Shown: positions 1-11,570, counted from the stretch's first letter. The stretch is DNA of 64,000 nucleotides from Phallus indusiatus (GCA_027605045.1 JAQFWX010000007.1:558001-622000), one strand, 5' to 3'. Notes: generated by a model from the letters alone, not told the origin. Numbers and translations: made by a program.

Positions 1-63
1 CGGCATTCGCCGGAATTTTCTAGATGACTATGATGGGGCCTTCAGAAATTTGTACAAAGAGGC
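1..63 (+). promoter_or_regulatory. Decayed Hsp20 promoter (heat-shock element, broken TATA)
   Basis: The first 25 bases match the promoter core seen upstream of the intact Hsp20 genes at 59,570-59,593 and 63,776-63,799: ATTCGCCGGAA followed by TTTCTAGA, an nTTCn/nGAAn array typical of a heat-shock element. The TATAAAAG box of the other copies reads TACAAAGA here (53-60). The window therefore starts inside this promoter. Confidence 0.6.
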
Positions 64-133
64 CGAGATTGCTGCTGAACGACAATAAGACAAGTTGAAA
101 AAAAAACCACTAAACACTTCTCTAAATCTTCAA

Positions 134-552
134 ATGTCTCTCTTATTCTATAACGATCAATTTTTCGACGAGTTCGATAAACTCTTCAACCAAGCTTTCG
201 ACGCTCGTCTCGTATTGGGAACGATGCCGCGTCCAACGATGGTCCAAATCCAATACAGAATACTGCCTTCAGACCGAGGTAGGCTTTTTTCTTCATTGCG
301 GAACAAATATACGTTCTGACGTTGCCCATATAGAATGGACACTCATGAGTCTAAAGAACATAATGAATTAACTTTCGAATTACCTGGGATAAAAAAAGAA
401 GATGTGTCTATTGACATACCATCAAATCGTCTTACCATCTCAGGACATAACAGTATATCCAAAGACCTCGAGAAGGACGGCCTTGAAGGACTGCCCGGAA
501 ATTATTTGTTTGAGACCAACTACCAATTTGTAAAAAAAGCATCATGTTATTG
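134..552 (+). pseudogene. Small heat-shock protein (Hsp20) pseudogene, copy 1
   Basis: This is a degenerate paralogue of the intact Hsp20 genes at 33,835-34,406 and 59,728-60,295. Exon 1 starts MSLLFYNDQFFDEFDKLF. A tandem duplication of CTCGT near 206-215 shifts the frame; in the shifted frame the exon reads GNDAASNDG...FRPR, matching the intact copies. The GT-AG intron follows at about 277, and exon 2 starts at about 334 with MDTHESKEHNELTFELPG, the start of the alpha-crystallin domain. After EKDG the sequence no longer matches and reaches a stop at 551-553, so the end of the domain and the C-terminal tail are missing. Together with the damaged TATA box this argues for a dead copy. The family are cytosolic ATP-independent chaperones. 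Confidence 0.8.
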
Positions 553-639
553 ATCCTGATCGTGTCCTTTGCGGAAAAGCACATCTCCACATCCGAATAG
601 TTAGGCGAGATTAGTATTCTGGGCGGACAAGATCAGAAG

Positions 640-1322
640 ACTTTCCCAGTTGGACGATGCTGGCCGGCTGCGTCACCACAAAAGACGAAGTTCGTACGAG
701 GCGCTGAGTCAGCGGGCGCTATTTTCAATGTTACCTTTGCCTAAGTACCATTCGTCCAGTGTCCACACACACGCAACTGTAAAACATCCATTTTCTTCTC
801 GGTTTACTGTTCAGGTTGCATCAACAAGTCTCAGACGCAGATAAACGATGATGAGCTTCTAATTTGGAGAAAGGAGATATCGATGATACCGTGGTACCAG
901 TCAGAACAAAAGGCACCAGCCTTGTCTTTCTTCACCCAATTTACTTGGAGGCCACATGTCTGTAAGTAGCAACTTCAAACGAACGATTTACACGTTGAAA
1001 TAAATTTTTAGGCTAACAATATAGCTGTGGATGCCGTTCCTGTTTCGCAATCTTCGCTTTCGGAAGACTATGAACCCACATCTTTTTCCTGACAGACAAT
1101 GTTGGACTCAGATTCACAGCTAGAGATGGAAGAGCGCATTGAAAAGGCTGAACTTGCCAGTCGTTACTTCTTTAAAAGACCAGCACCATGGTGGTATGTA
1201 CTTTCAGCTGACTATTAAACTTCTCGATTCACTTGTGATTAGGGCATGGATTTTGATTCTGATGGCGGGCATTGCTGTAGCAGCTACGGCGGTTTATCGT
1301 CGTGATAAATTTACCGAGATTC
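640..1322 (+). pseudogene. Unrecognised spliced fragment with a membrane-spanning tail
   Basis: I do not recognise this gene. Two introns look real: GTAAGTAG at 962 to TTTTAG near 1013, and GTATGTAC at about 1195 to GATTAG at about 1244. Spliced, the last part reads LDSDSQLEMEERIEKAEL, then ASRYFFKRPAPWW, then AWILILMAGIAVAATAVY, an acidic/helical stretch ending in one hydrophobic helix and a positive RRDK. An in-frame stop near 1093 interrupts the middle. The 3' end runs into Rad9 sequence at about 1322. A motif near 645-680 (GCTGGCCGGCTGCGTCACCACAAA) recurs at 15,318-15,340 upstream of another Rad9 piece, so this flank travelled with the duplication. Confidence 0.35.
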
Positions 1323-2909
1323 AGGCTCAACATTCCTTGCGCCGCCCAGCCAGCAAGATCCAATTTTAGGCCAACTTGTGGTCAAAGTATGTATGTTACA
1401 CCATCATCTTCGTCAGCAACACTAATACAATGTCTCACATTTAGTCACTTCTGTCGATTCTGAGGCACAAAACCATTGACAAGATAGTTGAGCGCTGTCG
1501 TTTGTCGATACCTGATCCGGGCCGTGAAACGATGGCGATTCTGATCAAGAAAAGGATAGTCTGGAGCTCAAGCTAATTGTTCGTCTGTACTGTAAGCACG
1601 GTATGTAATTCCTGTTCCTTTTTTTGCTTCGTTGTAGTGAGCTACTCATATATTCTGGTTCCCAGGGATTGTAAAGACGCATAAGCTCGCTTTATTGACG
1701 CCAACGAATGCTTTTGCCCCGCGCATCACATTCATGCCTTCAGAATCGCGTGTTGTTATTGGTCCTCGTGCTCTCAAAGATGTCCTCGAGCACTTTTCTC
1801 ATACGAAAGGTCCAAAACACGATCCTCAGCTACTTTGGACATTTGGTCTCAATGCCGTGAAGGTCAAGACTCATCAATCTACAACTGATGGGAAAGGTGA
1901 GAGCATTGAGCTGGACCTCGTTTATGATAGTTCGCTGTACATTGTTACTAGGTGGCAAGAGTCGGCATCTGTCGACGGAGATCTCTATCAACGCAGATGA
2001 GTTTGACATGTACCAAATTCACGATCCTCCTGGTATTGGTTTTCATTTGAAAGAGTTCAATGCAAGTCGTCTTCGTGCATTTTGTCTGTCTTGTGCTGAG
2101 TAGCATCACGTTGCAGGCTACTATAGCTCTCGCCGAAGCGCTCTCGACGGCGCTTATTATACGGTTCACAGAGCCTACGGAACCTGTTTTCATAGAGCTT
2201 GAATCAGATGCTACAGACTACGAATTTCTTTTTATCATCTCGACAACTAATAACACCTATGACAATATCCCTAGCGGTCACAACAACCTCAAAAAGCGCC
2301 AGCGCATGGCTGGACAAACCGATGCGGAAGACGCTGAGATGGAACATTCAGAAGATGGCAGCTCTTCACGGGCACACAAAAGACGGCCAGATCCAGTTGT
2401 CGGTCCTCGAGAAGAATCCTCTGTCCTAAGATCGTCGAGTGTCTACAAAAAAGCAAGTCCCAACTCGAATGAAAGAGATACACGACAAGGCTCCGTCGAT
2501 CTACAGGCACAATCTTTGTCTAGAAATGCATCATTATTCCTTCCAGGTGCTTCACAGGGATCTGATCGTGAGATATTTAATCATGGTGCTTCGAGAGTGG
2601 AACACCTTGCGTACGAAGACTTTGAGGCCATGATGGATGCCGAGGGTACGGAAGTTGGTATGAGCACGAAAGTTGGGATCATGCCTGTAGGTCAACGACA
2701 TGGTCAAGATGTTGGTAATACGGACCCGGAAGAGGACAGTCAAATGGAAGAGGTTGCCGAAAGTTTTCCGGCAACGCAACCTTCAACAGCCGATTCTGGT
2801 CGGTATAAGGTGGGTAATTGGCTGTCACCCGTGCTGTTTTTAGTTTTCTCATCAACAATACTAATTATTTGTTGGTTGTTAGCCATTTCAGCCTTTATTC
2901 GACGATTGA
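1323..2909 (+). pseudogene. rad9: Rad9 checkpoint clamp subunit, 5'-truncated and frameshifted copy
   Basis: Rad9 is a subunit of the nuclear 9-1-1 DNA-damage clamp. This copy keeps the end of exon 2 (1323-1386), exon 3 from 1445 (SLLSILRHKTIDKIVERC), an exon from 1676 (LALLTPTNAFAPRITF; VLEHFSHTKGPKHDPQLLWTFG), a block reading STEISINADEFDMYQIHD, and the acidic tail ending SFPATQPSTADSGRYK plus PFQPLFDD. Introns: 1387-1444, 1601-1675, a GC-AG intron at 2062-2116, and 2810-2882. Relative to the 11.6-kb copy there is a small deletion near 1530, and the frame shifts again near 1950 before STEISINAD. Exon 1 and most of exon 2 are absent. It is the only copy with the 3' half. Identification rests on the N-domain order and the WTFG...DEFDMYQI pattern. 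Confidence 0.8.
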
Positions 2910-3772
2910 TCTTCGAAGGTTTCATGTTCTCGTCCAATGGACGTCTGTTGAATGTATGTATATGGAAATGTGTGTTAATAATTAGGTAAACGCTACAGCT
3001 GAAATTCAATTAATCTTATCCGCGAAGAGCGGGTAATGTGAAGGCAATGTTTAAAAATATTTCAAACGGAGTTATTATGTTCATCTTGCTAGTTCCGCCT
3101 AGTAAGGCTTGTTCGGTTGCCATTGACATTGAAGGAATTACGGAAGGCAGAGGCATTCAAAGTCATGTAAAGTCAGTCCATGACCTATAATTCAAAAATA
3201 ACATTTCGTGCCTTATGGATACCGTGGCTTGAGGAAACGTTCCTTAATTTAGCACAGCATGGTGATTCAAGCCTGCGTCGCTTCTTTTATGTCCTTCATG
3301 TTGTTCACATTGCAAAGTCGCTGTTTGGCCAAAACTTTGGCATTTCTGAAGCCGATTTGTGGGAACCCTATGAGTAGGCTATGACACAGTTATTCTATTT
3401 TATGGAGTCACTGCCGGAACAATGATGGGCCGACGGCAAATTTAGCCTGCCTCGATATATGTCCAACCAAGTATATGCAGAAGAGCGCATTTTTATCTCC
3501 TCCGATTTCTTCTCAATTCAAAGGTGAATTATCTGCACGTTATTAGAATTCCCTTTCAACTTATTGTGTACAGAGTGCGTCAGTCCCATGTCCTAGATCT
3601 GTCAACTTGACATGTAACTTTTACGTGATTACAAACCATAGGAACCCGCGTCTCGTAATATTTCAGAAAAAAAAATGTATAAAAGACGAACAACTTTACA
3701 GCAGAAAGTCAGATCCAAATTTAAATCACCCCAGCAGATTACTAGCTTTTCTGAAATCACATAGTTCCAACA
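2910..3772. other. Intergenic, nothing recognised
   Basis: AT-rich sequence with short open frames only. A 65-codon ORF at 3180-3377 has no family features and no conserved duplicate elsewhere in the window, so I do not call it a gene. Confidence 0.5.
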
Positions 3773-4577
3773 ATGACCGTCTTCCAAGCATATTGCAGCA
3801 GCGTCAGTCACATTCAACTTCTTCTCGCTCATAAAAAATCCCTCTGACGTTCTCCTCCAGATCGAAGATGATGGCACCTGGCGTTTTGTGCTCACCTTCC
3901 CTGATTCCAGCGTCGCCGATGAATGGTGGCGTGCTATCTCGGACACGGCCTCGATTGCTTCGTTGTTTACGCGTAACAACCCTCAATCATACACGCACTC
4001 CCCGAGTTTGCTCAATGTGTACAACTTCTTTGTTGACGCTAGAACTCAGAGTTTTGCGTCAAACTTCAAAGGACGATTCTTCATGACTTTGATTGATGAC
4101 AAGGGGGGACGAGGTCTTCCTATTGTGCCAAGTTTGAATGTAGCAAACGCTATCAGTGGAAACTGGTACTGCGGGTGTTTATTATCTAAGTTTTGTGACA
4201 CTTTCTAATATATGGAATCTAGGTTCTTCATTCGCTCCACTGCTGACCCCACCCTTTACTGGTACTACAACCAATCTGCCAATCAATACAACAATATCAC
4301 CATCTCCCACACGGGGCGAACTCGTTTCCGTATCACTGCTGTGCAAGCTTCCACAGCCGGAAAGGTCCTGATTCGCACTGATCAAATCACTATCGAGATT
4401 GAGCGTACGAGTTTGTCTGTCAATCTCAACAGTTCCGGCGATTTAGTCGCTGGGAGCAATGCTCACCAGTTCTTGTTTGGAGATTTCAAGAGAAATATTG
4501 GATACAATCAAGCGGATGGAGCATTGAAAGATGTGGAGGACGGAAGCTCTGGGTGGACCTGGGAGCTGGTGGAATAA
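3773..4577 (+). CDS. Unrecognised basidiomycete protein, intact copy A (229 aa, 3 exons)
   Basis: I do not recognise the family. Exons 3773-3802, 3861-4165 and 4223-4577 give 690 nt with one clean frame: MTVFQAYCSS, then IEDDGTWRFVLTFPDSSVAD, EWWRAISDTASIASLF, YNFFVDARTQSFASNF, FFMTLIDDKGG, ANAISGNW, then FFIRSTADPTLYWYYN and a strand-rich half ending GWTWELVE. Both introns (GTCAGT...CAG, 3803-3860; GTACTG...TAG, 4166-4222) occupy the same positions and phases in copy B (32,785-33,592). No signal peptide or membrane segment is visible, so it is probably cytosolic. Aromatic-rich beta strands in the second half could suggest a lectin-like fold, but that is speculation. Two independent intact copies with matching splice sites support a real gene. 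Confidence 0.8.
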
Positions 4578-5611
4578 ATATGCCAATATGTCGTAGATGG
4601 CAATGAGCGAAGTATTAGTAGCTCAATTTCTTGAACGATTTGTATTCCTTCTTGAGATTTTGAATGAGTGATTTGTAATTCTTCCAAGTCAAATTTGTCT
4701 GAGATAATGAAGTTGTCAAGATCTGTGAAGATACAACGTCAGTTGAACAACGGTGCTAAAGCGCTAGCTAAGGGGGACTAATAAATAAAGGAGAATACTA
4801 TGGCACCCTTGAGTCAAAGGGTTTGTAAAAGGCTTACAATGGTACAACTTTTAGAACAGTCGAACATAATATTAACGGTTGGCAATAAAGTATGATGGGC
4901 ATTTCTCAAAAGCGCAGGTGCGAGTCAGTCAAACAGCCCAGCGCTGTTTGAGAGGCATCCACTGAGTAACCACCGACACTATGACCATTTTTTTCTGAGT
5001 GAGGTAGATTCAACATCAGACGGGTAGACTGCAATAACTTGAACAGCATCAAATATGAATACTATATCGACGTATACTCACTGGCACGCAAACACTGGAG
5101 ACAACAACCAGTGTCCATCTTGTAATGTGCAATTGATGACGGTTATATAAATACCCAGAAACCTATGCTCAAATGAGAAACGTACCCTAACTTAGGGAAG
5201 GCATTCAACTCATTCAAAAGAACTTAAAGATTGATATCGTCCAGAAAATCGGGGTTCTTATCTCCAACGAATATCCAAATAGCGACGTTTGAGGCCTAAG
5301 AGATTTGAATGTTTCGTCATTCGGATCATTGAGCGAGAGCTTGTTGAAGTATACACAATGTATACACACCACACGCACGTACGGACTGGATGTTCAGGTA
5401 CATAATGAACGGTTATATCTCTTCGTGCTTCCCATAATGTTTATCTTCTTTCAAATCAACCTCCAAGGACTCGGATTTGTAGACACCCGTTGACCATCAA
5501 AACATACTGTACATGAGCCTGGAAAGGGAAAATTCTGAGACAACCTGACGGGATTCAATTTATGATGTTTACACATGAATAATGTAGCCCTAACGATAGA
5601 CAACAAAGTTT
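4578..5611. other. Intergenic flank shared with 16.5-16.8 kb
   Basis: No gene seen. From about 5340 to 5690 the sequence is paralogous to about 16,545-16,905 (shared ACACCACACGCACGTACGG and following text). It is the 3' flank of the duplicated 7TM block and includes the 3' end of that gene. Confidence 0.5.
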
Positions 5612-7029
5612 TCACGACGTGTTTCTTGTGCTGATATCTTGACTACGTTCTGTTCCTTCCTTAATGAATTGTACTTCTGTGTAGGACACGGGCAAGCTTT
5701 TTAGTAATTGCCCTTTTGCATCATGGCTTGCTGAGCGTAAATTGATAATTAAGTGAGATGCCTAGAAGGTCGAGTCAAAATGGGTAAGAGAGAAATGAAG
5801 TCGGGCCTACAGAGATTCCCATGAGCGGATAATTCCAGCTAGATTGCTTTAATTTCAAAATTATTAAGATAGATTTTACACTTACTATAGTGCAGCCTGG
5901 CCCAATATAGAGTGTAAACCGAATCCAATTATACACAGCAGGAAACAAACTACGAATGTTCACAATCATACTGCTTTTTGTGCAACTTAAGTTTACATAC
6001 CTAACAAAACAAAGAAAATCCAAACGCCATCTCGAATAAAAGTTTGATAAATGTGGGAAGTTCTGCCAAATAATCTCAAACCGTTTTTTTGAAGGTAGAT
6101 GTGCCGTCCTAGAGCCAGAAGGAAGAGAGTCGCCTGTACGCAAAGTATAGGCAGCCTGAAGATACATGCATCAATATCTCAACCGTGTAACCGGGACTGA
6201 AGATATCTCACCAGATATATGATTCGATATTCGGTGTCTTCAATACGATACAAAGTACAGTCGGCAGTTGGCGCTGAAATGGGTTCGCGGCGCTTTGAAC
6301 GTTAGACAACGCTAACGCGATTAAACATGCGACAGCCACAAATACAACGGCTTCCAGGGCACACAGAGATGTGAGTAACGCCTTTTTTTTGCCATATAAT
6401 GCATACACTGATGAATTTTAGCATTATAAACGTTCTGCGTAAAATTTTGATTTTTAAGATACCGCGGAATATCAATAGCACGTCCACGCATGTGGAAATG
6501 GCCAGCCCAAGCATCGCAGATAACCAATAATTAACATTGCAACCGGAATTCGTGATACCCCACATTCCAACGTTGAACAAAAGATTCGCTCTGAATATAT
6601 ACGATCAATAATTGAATCACATCATAGACGTTAAAGGCAAGGCTTACATTTCTGCCCCAATAACGAGGAAGCGGATGACTCCAAACAAAACAGTCATGTA
6701 AGAAAACTCGAATCTGAAACCTCATTTACGTCAGATGTATAGTCCCAAAGAGATAGCTTACTTCCATATATATGTCAGCTGAAAGATCAAAGGTATCAAT
6801 ATGAAGCAGAATGAGATAAATGAAAACAGGAGATACCTCTCTGTCTAGATTCAACAGAAAATCCCAGAAAAAAAGCGCAGAGGAAGCGACTACAAAGCAT
6901 GAGTAGAAATAAATACAGAAAAATCTGATTGTTACCAATGTTGAAATTTAGAATACGAATGTCTTCTACTAGGACCGGAAGGACGGCCGCTGGAATTCCT
7001 AGCTTAGAGAGCCCGCTGTCTATCACCAT
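5612..7029 (-). CDS. DUF6533-like seven-helix membrane protein, copy 1
   Basis: The start ATG at 7029 gives MVIDSGLSKLGIPAAVLPVL. Its paralogue at 18,242 starts a few codons earlier; that ATG is GTG here. Then follow NFNIG, an intron, VVASSALFFWDFLLNLDREV, a mini-exon ending YMEV, a helix exon, FNVGMWGITNSGCNVNYW, and VYALYGKKKALLTSLCALEA reached through an intron ending TCATCAG near 6410. The RVYALYG arginine/tyrosine motif and the preceding ASSxLFFWDxLLNLDREV are hallmarks I associate with DUF6533 fungal membrane proteins. The C-terminus ASHLIINLRSASHDAKG... stops at 5612. The function of the family is unknown. The upstream mini-exon differs from the others (YMEV instead of YIWK), so integrity is not certain. 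Confidence 0.65.
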
Positions 7030-7640
7030 ATTGGACACTGGTAATTTAAAGCTTGAGTCTTGAAGTAAGATAAGTAGACGGCTGAACATCATGTATCATA
7101 CAAATGAAGCTTCTTATCTGAACATTATCCAGCCATCCAGTCTAAGACAGTGTCGTACCTGAAATATCATCGTCGTTCCATTGTTGTCGGCGTTCATCTA
7201 TAGAATAAAAATTACTGAGAAATGATGTGAATTGGTAGGTGAAACAGATCAGGTTCTCCATCTACTTCCAGTCCTCCTGGAGTCTTCTGATGATCATTCT
7301 TTAATGAAGATTAATATGCAATCTTACATGCGACATTCGCGCGAAGTTGGTACTTATTCGCGTTTAGTCGCACCGTCTGAATATTGAATAAGCGTCAACA
7401 ACTAAGAATGAGAATAAGATCATGTACTTATGCTCTATCATCAGATCATCACGCGTGATTCGCTACTTGAAAAACAAAGGGAATTGTAGTTAATGACTCG
7501 GTGTGAGCTGAGAATACTGATAGGAATCACTGGCTGTGCTGATTAGGCATTAACGGCTAACAAGCACGTCAAATTCACATAATAACCATTGGAAATACGA
7601 GTCAGTTAGAGGTGCGAATTCTGGCGTCAGTGTACCTGAA
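7030..7640. other. Upstream flank of 7TM copy 1, paralogous to 18.25-18.6 kb
   Basis: No gene seen. Sequence such as CATCGTCGTTCCA (about 7165-7180) and the stretch before it recur at about 18,345-18,360, showing that the duplicated block extends upstream of the 7TM start codon. Confidence 0.45.
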
Positions 7641-7641
7641 C

Positions 7642-7960
7642 CTACAAAGTGACAAGAATCTCCCCGCATCGCAATGTCTGGACTCTGAAGTGACATCTCG
7701 GGACCAGTCTAGTTGAAGAGCCAATTCTCTCGATGTCGTCGACACCTTGTCGGCACGTGTAGCTCAGGCTTGTCATGATGACATATTCTTCAAACAATAT
7801 TCGTAAAAGGAGTCGATATCTGTCGATAAAAAGATTCAATAGTATATCGCGGCTGCTATGAATATAGCGCTATTTATAAATGACCTTGTTTTTCGGAAAC
7901 AGCGCGAACAAATGTTGCCAACGAAGATATTAACAGATGATATGTTAGACCTTGTTATTT
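7642..7960 (-). pseudogene. Shard of the golgin-like coiled-coil gene (copy near 7TM copy 1)
   Basis: Bases 7720-7850 (GATGTCGTCGACACC, TCATGATGACATATTCTTC, AGGAGTCGATATCTGTCGAT) align with 30,060-30,175 inside the coiled-coil gene, where the same order reads GACGTCGTCGATAG, TCATGATGGCGTGTTC, AGAGTCGACATCTGTTG. No open frame survives. The same shard sits upstream of 7TM copy 2 at 18,640-18,970. Confidence 0.6.
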
Positions 7961-8174
7961 GAATATCCTGAGTTGTTAACTGAGTTAAGAGTTAAGATGA
8001 AGGCATCAACTGGGTCGACAGTCGTGTTGGAGTTGTCTGGGACGGTTCTAGGCGTCATAGAGGCGCGTGGGAGTGTGCCTACTCTTTGCTGCGACCTAAT
8101 CGTCCCTACTGAGTTTAAAGCCCGGCCGTAATGGCACGCTCCTGTACGTCCCAGTATATTACTCGTACGTCCAG

Positions 8175-8701
8175 CTAGCTAGCACATGGATCTATAGTAC
8201 TCATGGCACAGCGACCGTAGTTGAAGAAAGTTGTGCTTACCATGCTCTTGCGCTTGCTTGGGGCGGAGGTACTGGTCGCGAAAGGTTTGTTTCGGTTTCT
8301 GGGACTCGGAACTTCTGACCTGATGCTTGTTGTGTTGCTGCGAACGACGATGATAGCAGGTCGTTGACAGGGCTGGTAAATGGAGTGTTGCTCAACGCGA
8401 AGCCCGACTGTGCCATGAAATCCGCCGTTGATGTTCCTATGACTATAACTTATTGTTCTCCTAAAAAAACACAATAATGTGTTAGTCGGACGCGTATGAG
8501 TGCCTGGGATGTGAGGTAGTTTGAGAGATAATGGTGATTCAACGGAAAAGTGTCTGTCAACAGACGATGCTGCCGCGACGGCGCTTCCCGGTGCTCAGGT
8601 ATGCCGCGTGCGGCACTGTGCAATTGCAAAACTGACGCTACGTTGAGTAACTCCCGGGCCTGCGCCTCACACGATCTTTCCAGTGAAATGCATATGTCCA
8701 T
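8175..8701 (-). other. Unrecognised overlapping ORFs, doubtful gene
   Basis: Two minus-strand open frames (8450-8701, 83 codons; 8175-8474, 99 codons) overlap. The first contains MDICISLERSCEAQARELLN; the second is arginine/serine-rich. There is no family signature, convincing splice joint or duplicate in the window. The local GC content is higher than in the flanks, which is why they are listed. Confidence 0.2.
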
Positions 8702-9072
8702 TGCTTGGTTAACCAGAAAAAAGGCTTATAGGAGTTATCAAGAACTTTGACCGAGCTGAGTCATTTACGTTCCCTGTGCGCATTATTTATTTTTTCGGTG
8801 ATTTCCATTATCAAAAAAAAAACCTAAATTTCTCACTTTCATTCTCGGAAATAATCACCATCGGGACACACTGTCGGAAAGGCTGTCGATCGGTGAGCCA
8901 GGTTTCAATGTTCATCTCTGGAGCACAGGTTTTCGCCATCCCGAGGTTCCTGAAGTACTCTAGAAATGAATATCAAATCACTGATCAATACAAAACAATT
9001 TTTATTGGTGTAAGACTCTCTCAATTCATCTTTCAATTTTCTTTCACATTTAAGTGAAAGAACAGTCTCACA

Positions 9073-10356
9073 TATGCCCCATTCAAACCAGCGTGCATAA
9101 TATGCGGAGAGAGTGCGTTCATTTATATCTGCTGACTATTATTGGTATTCACTCGTATTGAATTTTTCCTAGAGGGTCAACGATCTTGGACTATTTCCCT
9201 TCGAACGTCGCTCCTTTTGTAGAACTTACAAGGGTGCACTATTTTTTTGGTCCCAATCCAATTACTTGGTCTTGCAGTACGTCAACCGACAAACCTATAT
9301 ATACATATCTCTTACACGACTCAAGTATGGGGTGTAATGTTGGCCGGTATCGAGAAAAACATACCGGTTATTCCTTTATTGAAGGCATCAATCGCTTACT
9401 TTTTCTTCGGTGGATATATTTTAAATAGCGCCGGCTCTATATGGAACGACATAATTGATAAAGACCTGGACTCACAAGTTGGTACGTATATTTTTTTGTC
9501 TTACATCGGAACGGAGATATCATTTTTATCTACAATTTGAAGAACGAACGAAAAATCGACCCCTTCCTAGCGGTCGCGTTAGTGTCTCAGGAGCGTTATG
9601 GTTTCTTCTTCCTCAAGTACTTTCTATGGTGGCCACATTGTTTTTCTACACAAATTCTTTGGCGTACGTCAGAAATTATTTATGTGACAAGAGCTATTTC
9701 ATATCATAAATTAGGTTCAAGCTCGGATCGTTCGGATTGCTCTTTTGGGTGCCTTTGTATCCATTCATGAAACGCATTACCTATTGGCCCCAGGCGTGGT
9801 TAGGTAAGGATTTTTCCCCCTGTCTTTCGTACAAGTGAATGAGAATCGAAATTCAAGGAATCACCTTAAACTGGGGCCTTCTGGTAGCGTATGCATCACT
9901 CACTGGAGACATTAATTACTACACCGCAGGGGTTCTCTTTATTGGTGCCTGTTTGTAAGTAAATACATTACTTTTTTTCTCATCATTCTCAATCTATATA
10001 TCGTCAGTTGGTCTATATACTATGATACAATATATGCGATGATGGATCTGAAGGATGATATTCGCATTGGTATCAAATCCACCGCCGTTTTGTTCGATTC
10101 TTCAGCCCGTCCGATATTAGCAGGGTTCTCCCTTGGATTCGTAGTCAGTCTTTACATCTGTGGTCTAAACCTTGGTGCTTCGGCACTCTACTATATTTGT
10201 GCTGTCGGCGCCCCGCTTCTGTATTTTGCCTGGCAACTTCTTACTGTGGATTTCAAAAGCAATACAAGTTGCTTGAGGATGTTCGCAGGCAATTCATCTC
10301 AGCTTGGGTACTTGGTTTATTTTGGTTTAGTTTTACAGTATCTGTCGAGAGTGTAA
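9073..10356 (+). CDS. UbiA-family prenyltransferase, copy 1 (exon 1 damaged)
   Basis: An integral-membrane aromatic prenyltransferase of the UbiA superfamily, which transfers a prenyl chain from a diphosphate donor to an aromatic acceptor. Exons 2-7 (9173-9276, 9326-9481, 9543-9663, 9715-9803, 9858-9954, 10008-10356) are open and have exactly the same lengths as in copy 2. Both Asp-rich motifs are present: WNDIIDKDLD (exon 3) and YYDTIYAMMDLKDD (exon 7), plus NRPLPSGRVS. Exon 1, expected at 9073-9101, reads ATGCCC... but runs into TAA, and its donor is ATATGC instead of GTATGT. Either another start is used or this copy has lost its first exon and is becoming a pseudogene. It lacks an obvious mitochondrial leader, unlike typical Coq2. 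Confidence 0.8.
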
Positions 10357-10435
10357 CTCATGAACTGAATGCGAAGTTCGTGTGGTTCGAGAACTGAATC
10401 GTTTTTTAGGATATTTCCACAAATTATGTATAAAT

Positions 10436-10654
10436 TAAAGAATAATAGCTCACTACGTGTAATGACACGAGTGTTATTATAATAGCGTACCTAAAGAATA
10501 TTGCTAGGTACATGTTAATAAAAGAATAGAATGAAACTAAACTAAAAGGAGCGTACCTCACTACGTGTGTACTAACACGAGTGAGGGAATTAGACGCTGT
10601 GCGCGTAAGTACTATGTACAGTAACTATAGTCACGGTGTGACTGTAACTCAACA
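10436..10654 (-). mobile_element. Solo-LTR-like element, 219 bp, with 5-bp target duplication TAAAT
   Basis: The element runs from TAAAGAATAATAGCTC to ...GTAACTCAACA and is flanked by perfect 5-bp direct repeats TAAAT (10431-10435 and 10655-10659). A second copy at 52,423-52,648 has the same ends and its own 5-bp duplication (AAGTT). Read on the minus strand it starts TGTTGAG. It has no coding capacity. Best reading: a solo LTR or terminal-repeat retrotransposon in miniature. Confidence 0.8.
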
Positions 10655-10689
10655 TAAATATAACCGATTCACCATTTCACATATACATC

Positions 10690-11090
10690 AATTAGATCTG
10701 ATGATTATTGAAATGAAGATGCTGCCTGGGATCATAGGCTGAAAACGATTTCTCACTAGGCAATAACGCTTAACAAGCACTACGTCAAGTCTGGGTAATA
10801 AACAATGGGCACCGAAGATCTGAGTTGGTTATACATCAGTGATCTAGGTTTCAGCTATGAAGCACATCCTCTCAGGCTCATTCTGAAACCTCAGATTTTC
10901 AGCGCGCTTGATCTAGGATACGAATTCTCACCACTTTCTTTCAGCCGTGGCTGACAGGAACTTCGCATCGCAATGTCTGGAGAGACGTGTCGGTACCAGT
11001 CTATTCTCTCGAAGTCGTCGACAGCCTATGTAAATCAGGCTTGTCATGATATGATGTATCTTGCCAAAATATCACAAAAAAAGTGCCTTA
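10690..11090. pseudogene. Decayed duplicate of the 7TM upstream flank with a coiled-coil-gene shard
   Basis: CGCATCGCAATGTCTGGA (about 10,965), TTCTCTCGAAGTCGTCGACA and TCAGGCTTGTCATGATATG (about 11,036) parallel 7660-7790 and 18,650-18,770. The part from about 11,000 to 11,080 corresponds to the coiled-coil gene at about 30,060-30,120. No open frame. Confidence 0.45.
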
Positions 11091-11570
11091 AAAAATGAGT
11101 CAAGACATTAACTTCGCCTTTTATTTAATTGGTTTAAAGAAACTACTTTATATCATATACATCCAGTTTCAAACTGAGGTCGTTTCTGTTATTTTTTTGG
11201 GAGGGAGTCAACATCTAAGTCCCCTTTTGCGGTACATGACTATCTCATTATTTTCAAAGAAGGACTTGAAATTAGTAGTCTATACTCCCTATTCTACCTT
11301 TAAGTTGTTAAACTTGTATCCCAGTGCCCGATGTTCTCTTCATCTCTCAGTGAATTCGGCTCGACATATATACATCGGCGAACGGGGAGTATCGAGCTTC
11401 GTATAGATTTCTCTGTAAAAAAAGGACATGGATGCTGAAGCGCTGACATCCGAGTCAAAGTAGGCGCTAACGCGGTGTGACTTAGGCATTACACTCACTC
11501 TTGTTCTTGTCTTCCTCGAGTCAATGCCTATATTCTGGTGGCAAAAACCTCAATTTACGAACTATTTTCG
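11091..11570. other. Intergenic; 5' flank shared with 15.36-15.58 kb
   Basis: A 103-codon ORF at 11,095-11,406 has no family features. From about 11,350 (TTCGGCTCGACATATATACA) to the Rad9 start codon the sequence is paralogous to 15,360-15,585, including TGCCTATATTCTGGTGGCAAAA, so it is probably the original Rad9 promoter region. Confidence 0.4.
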
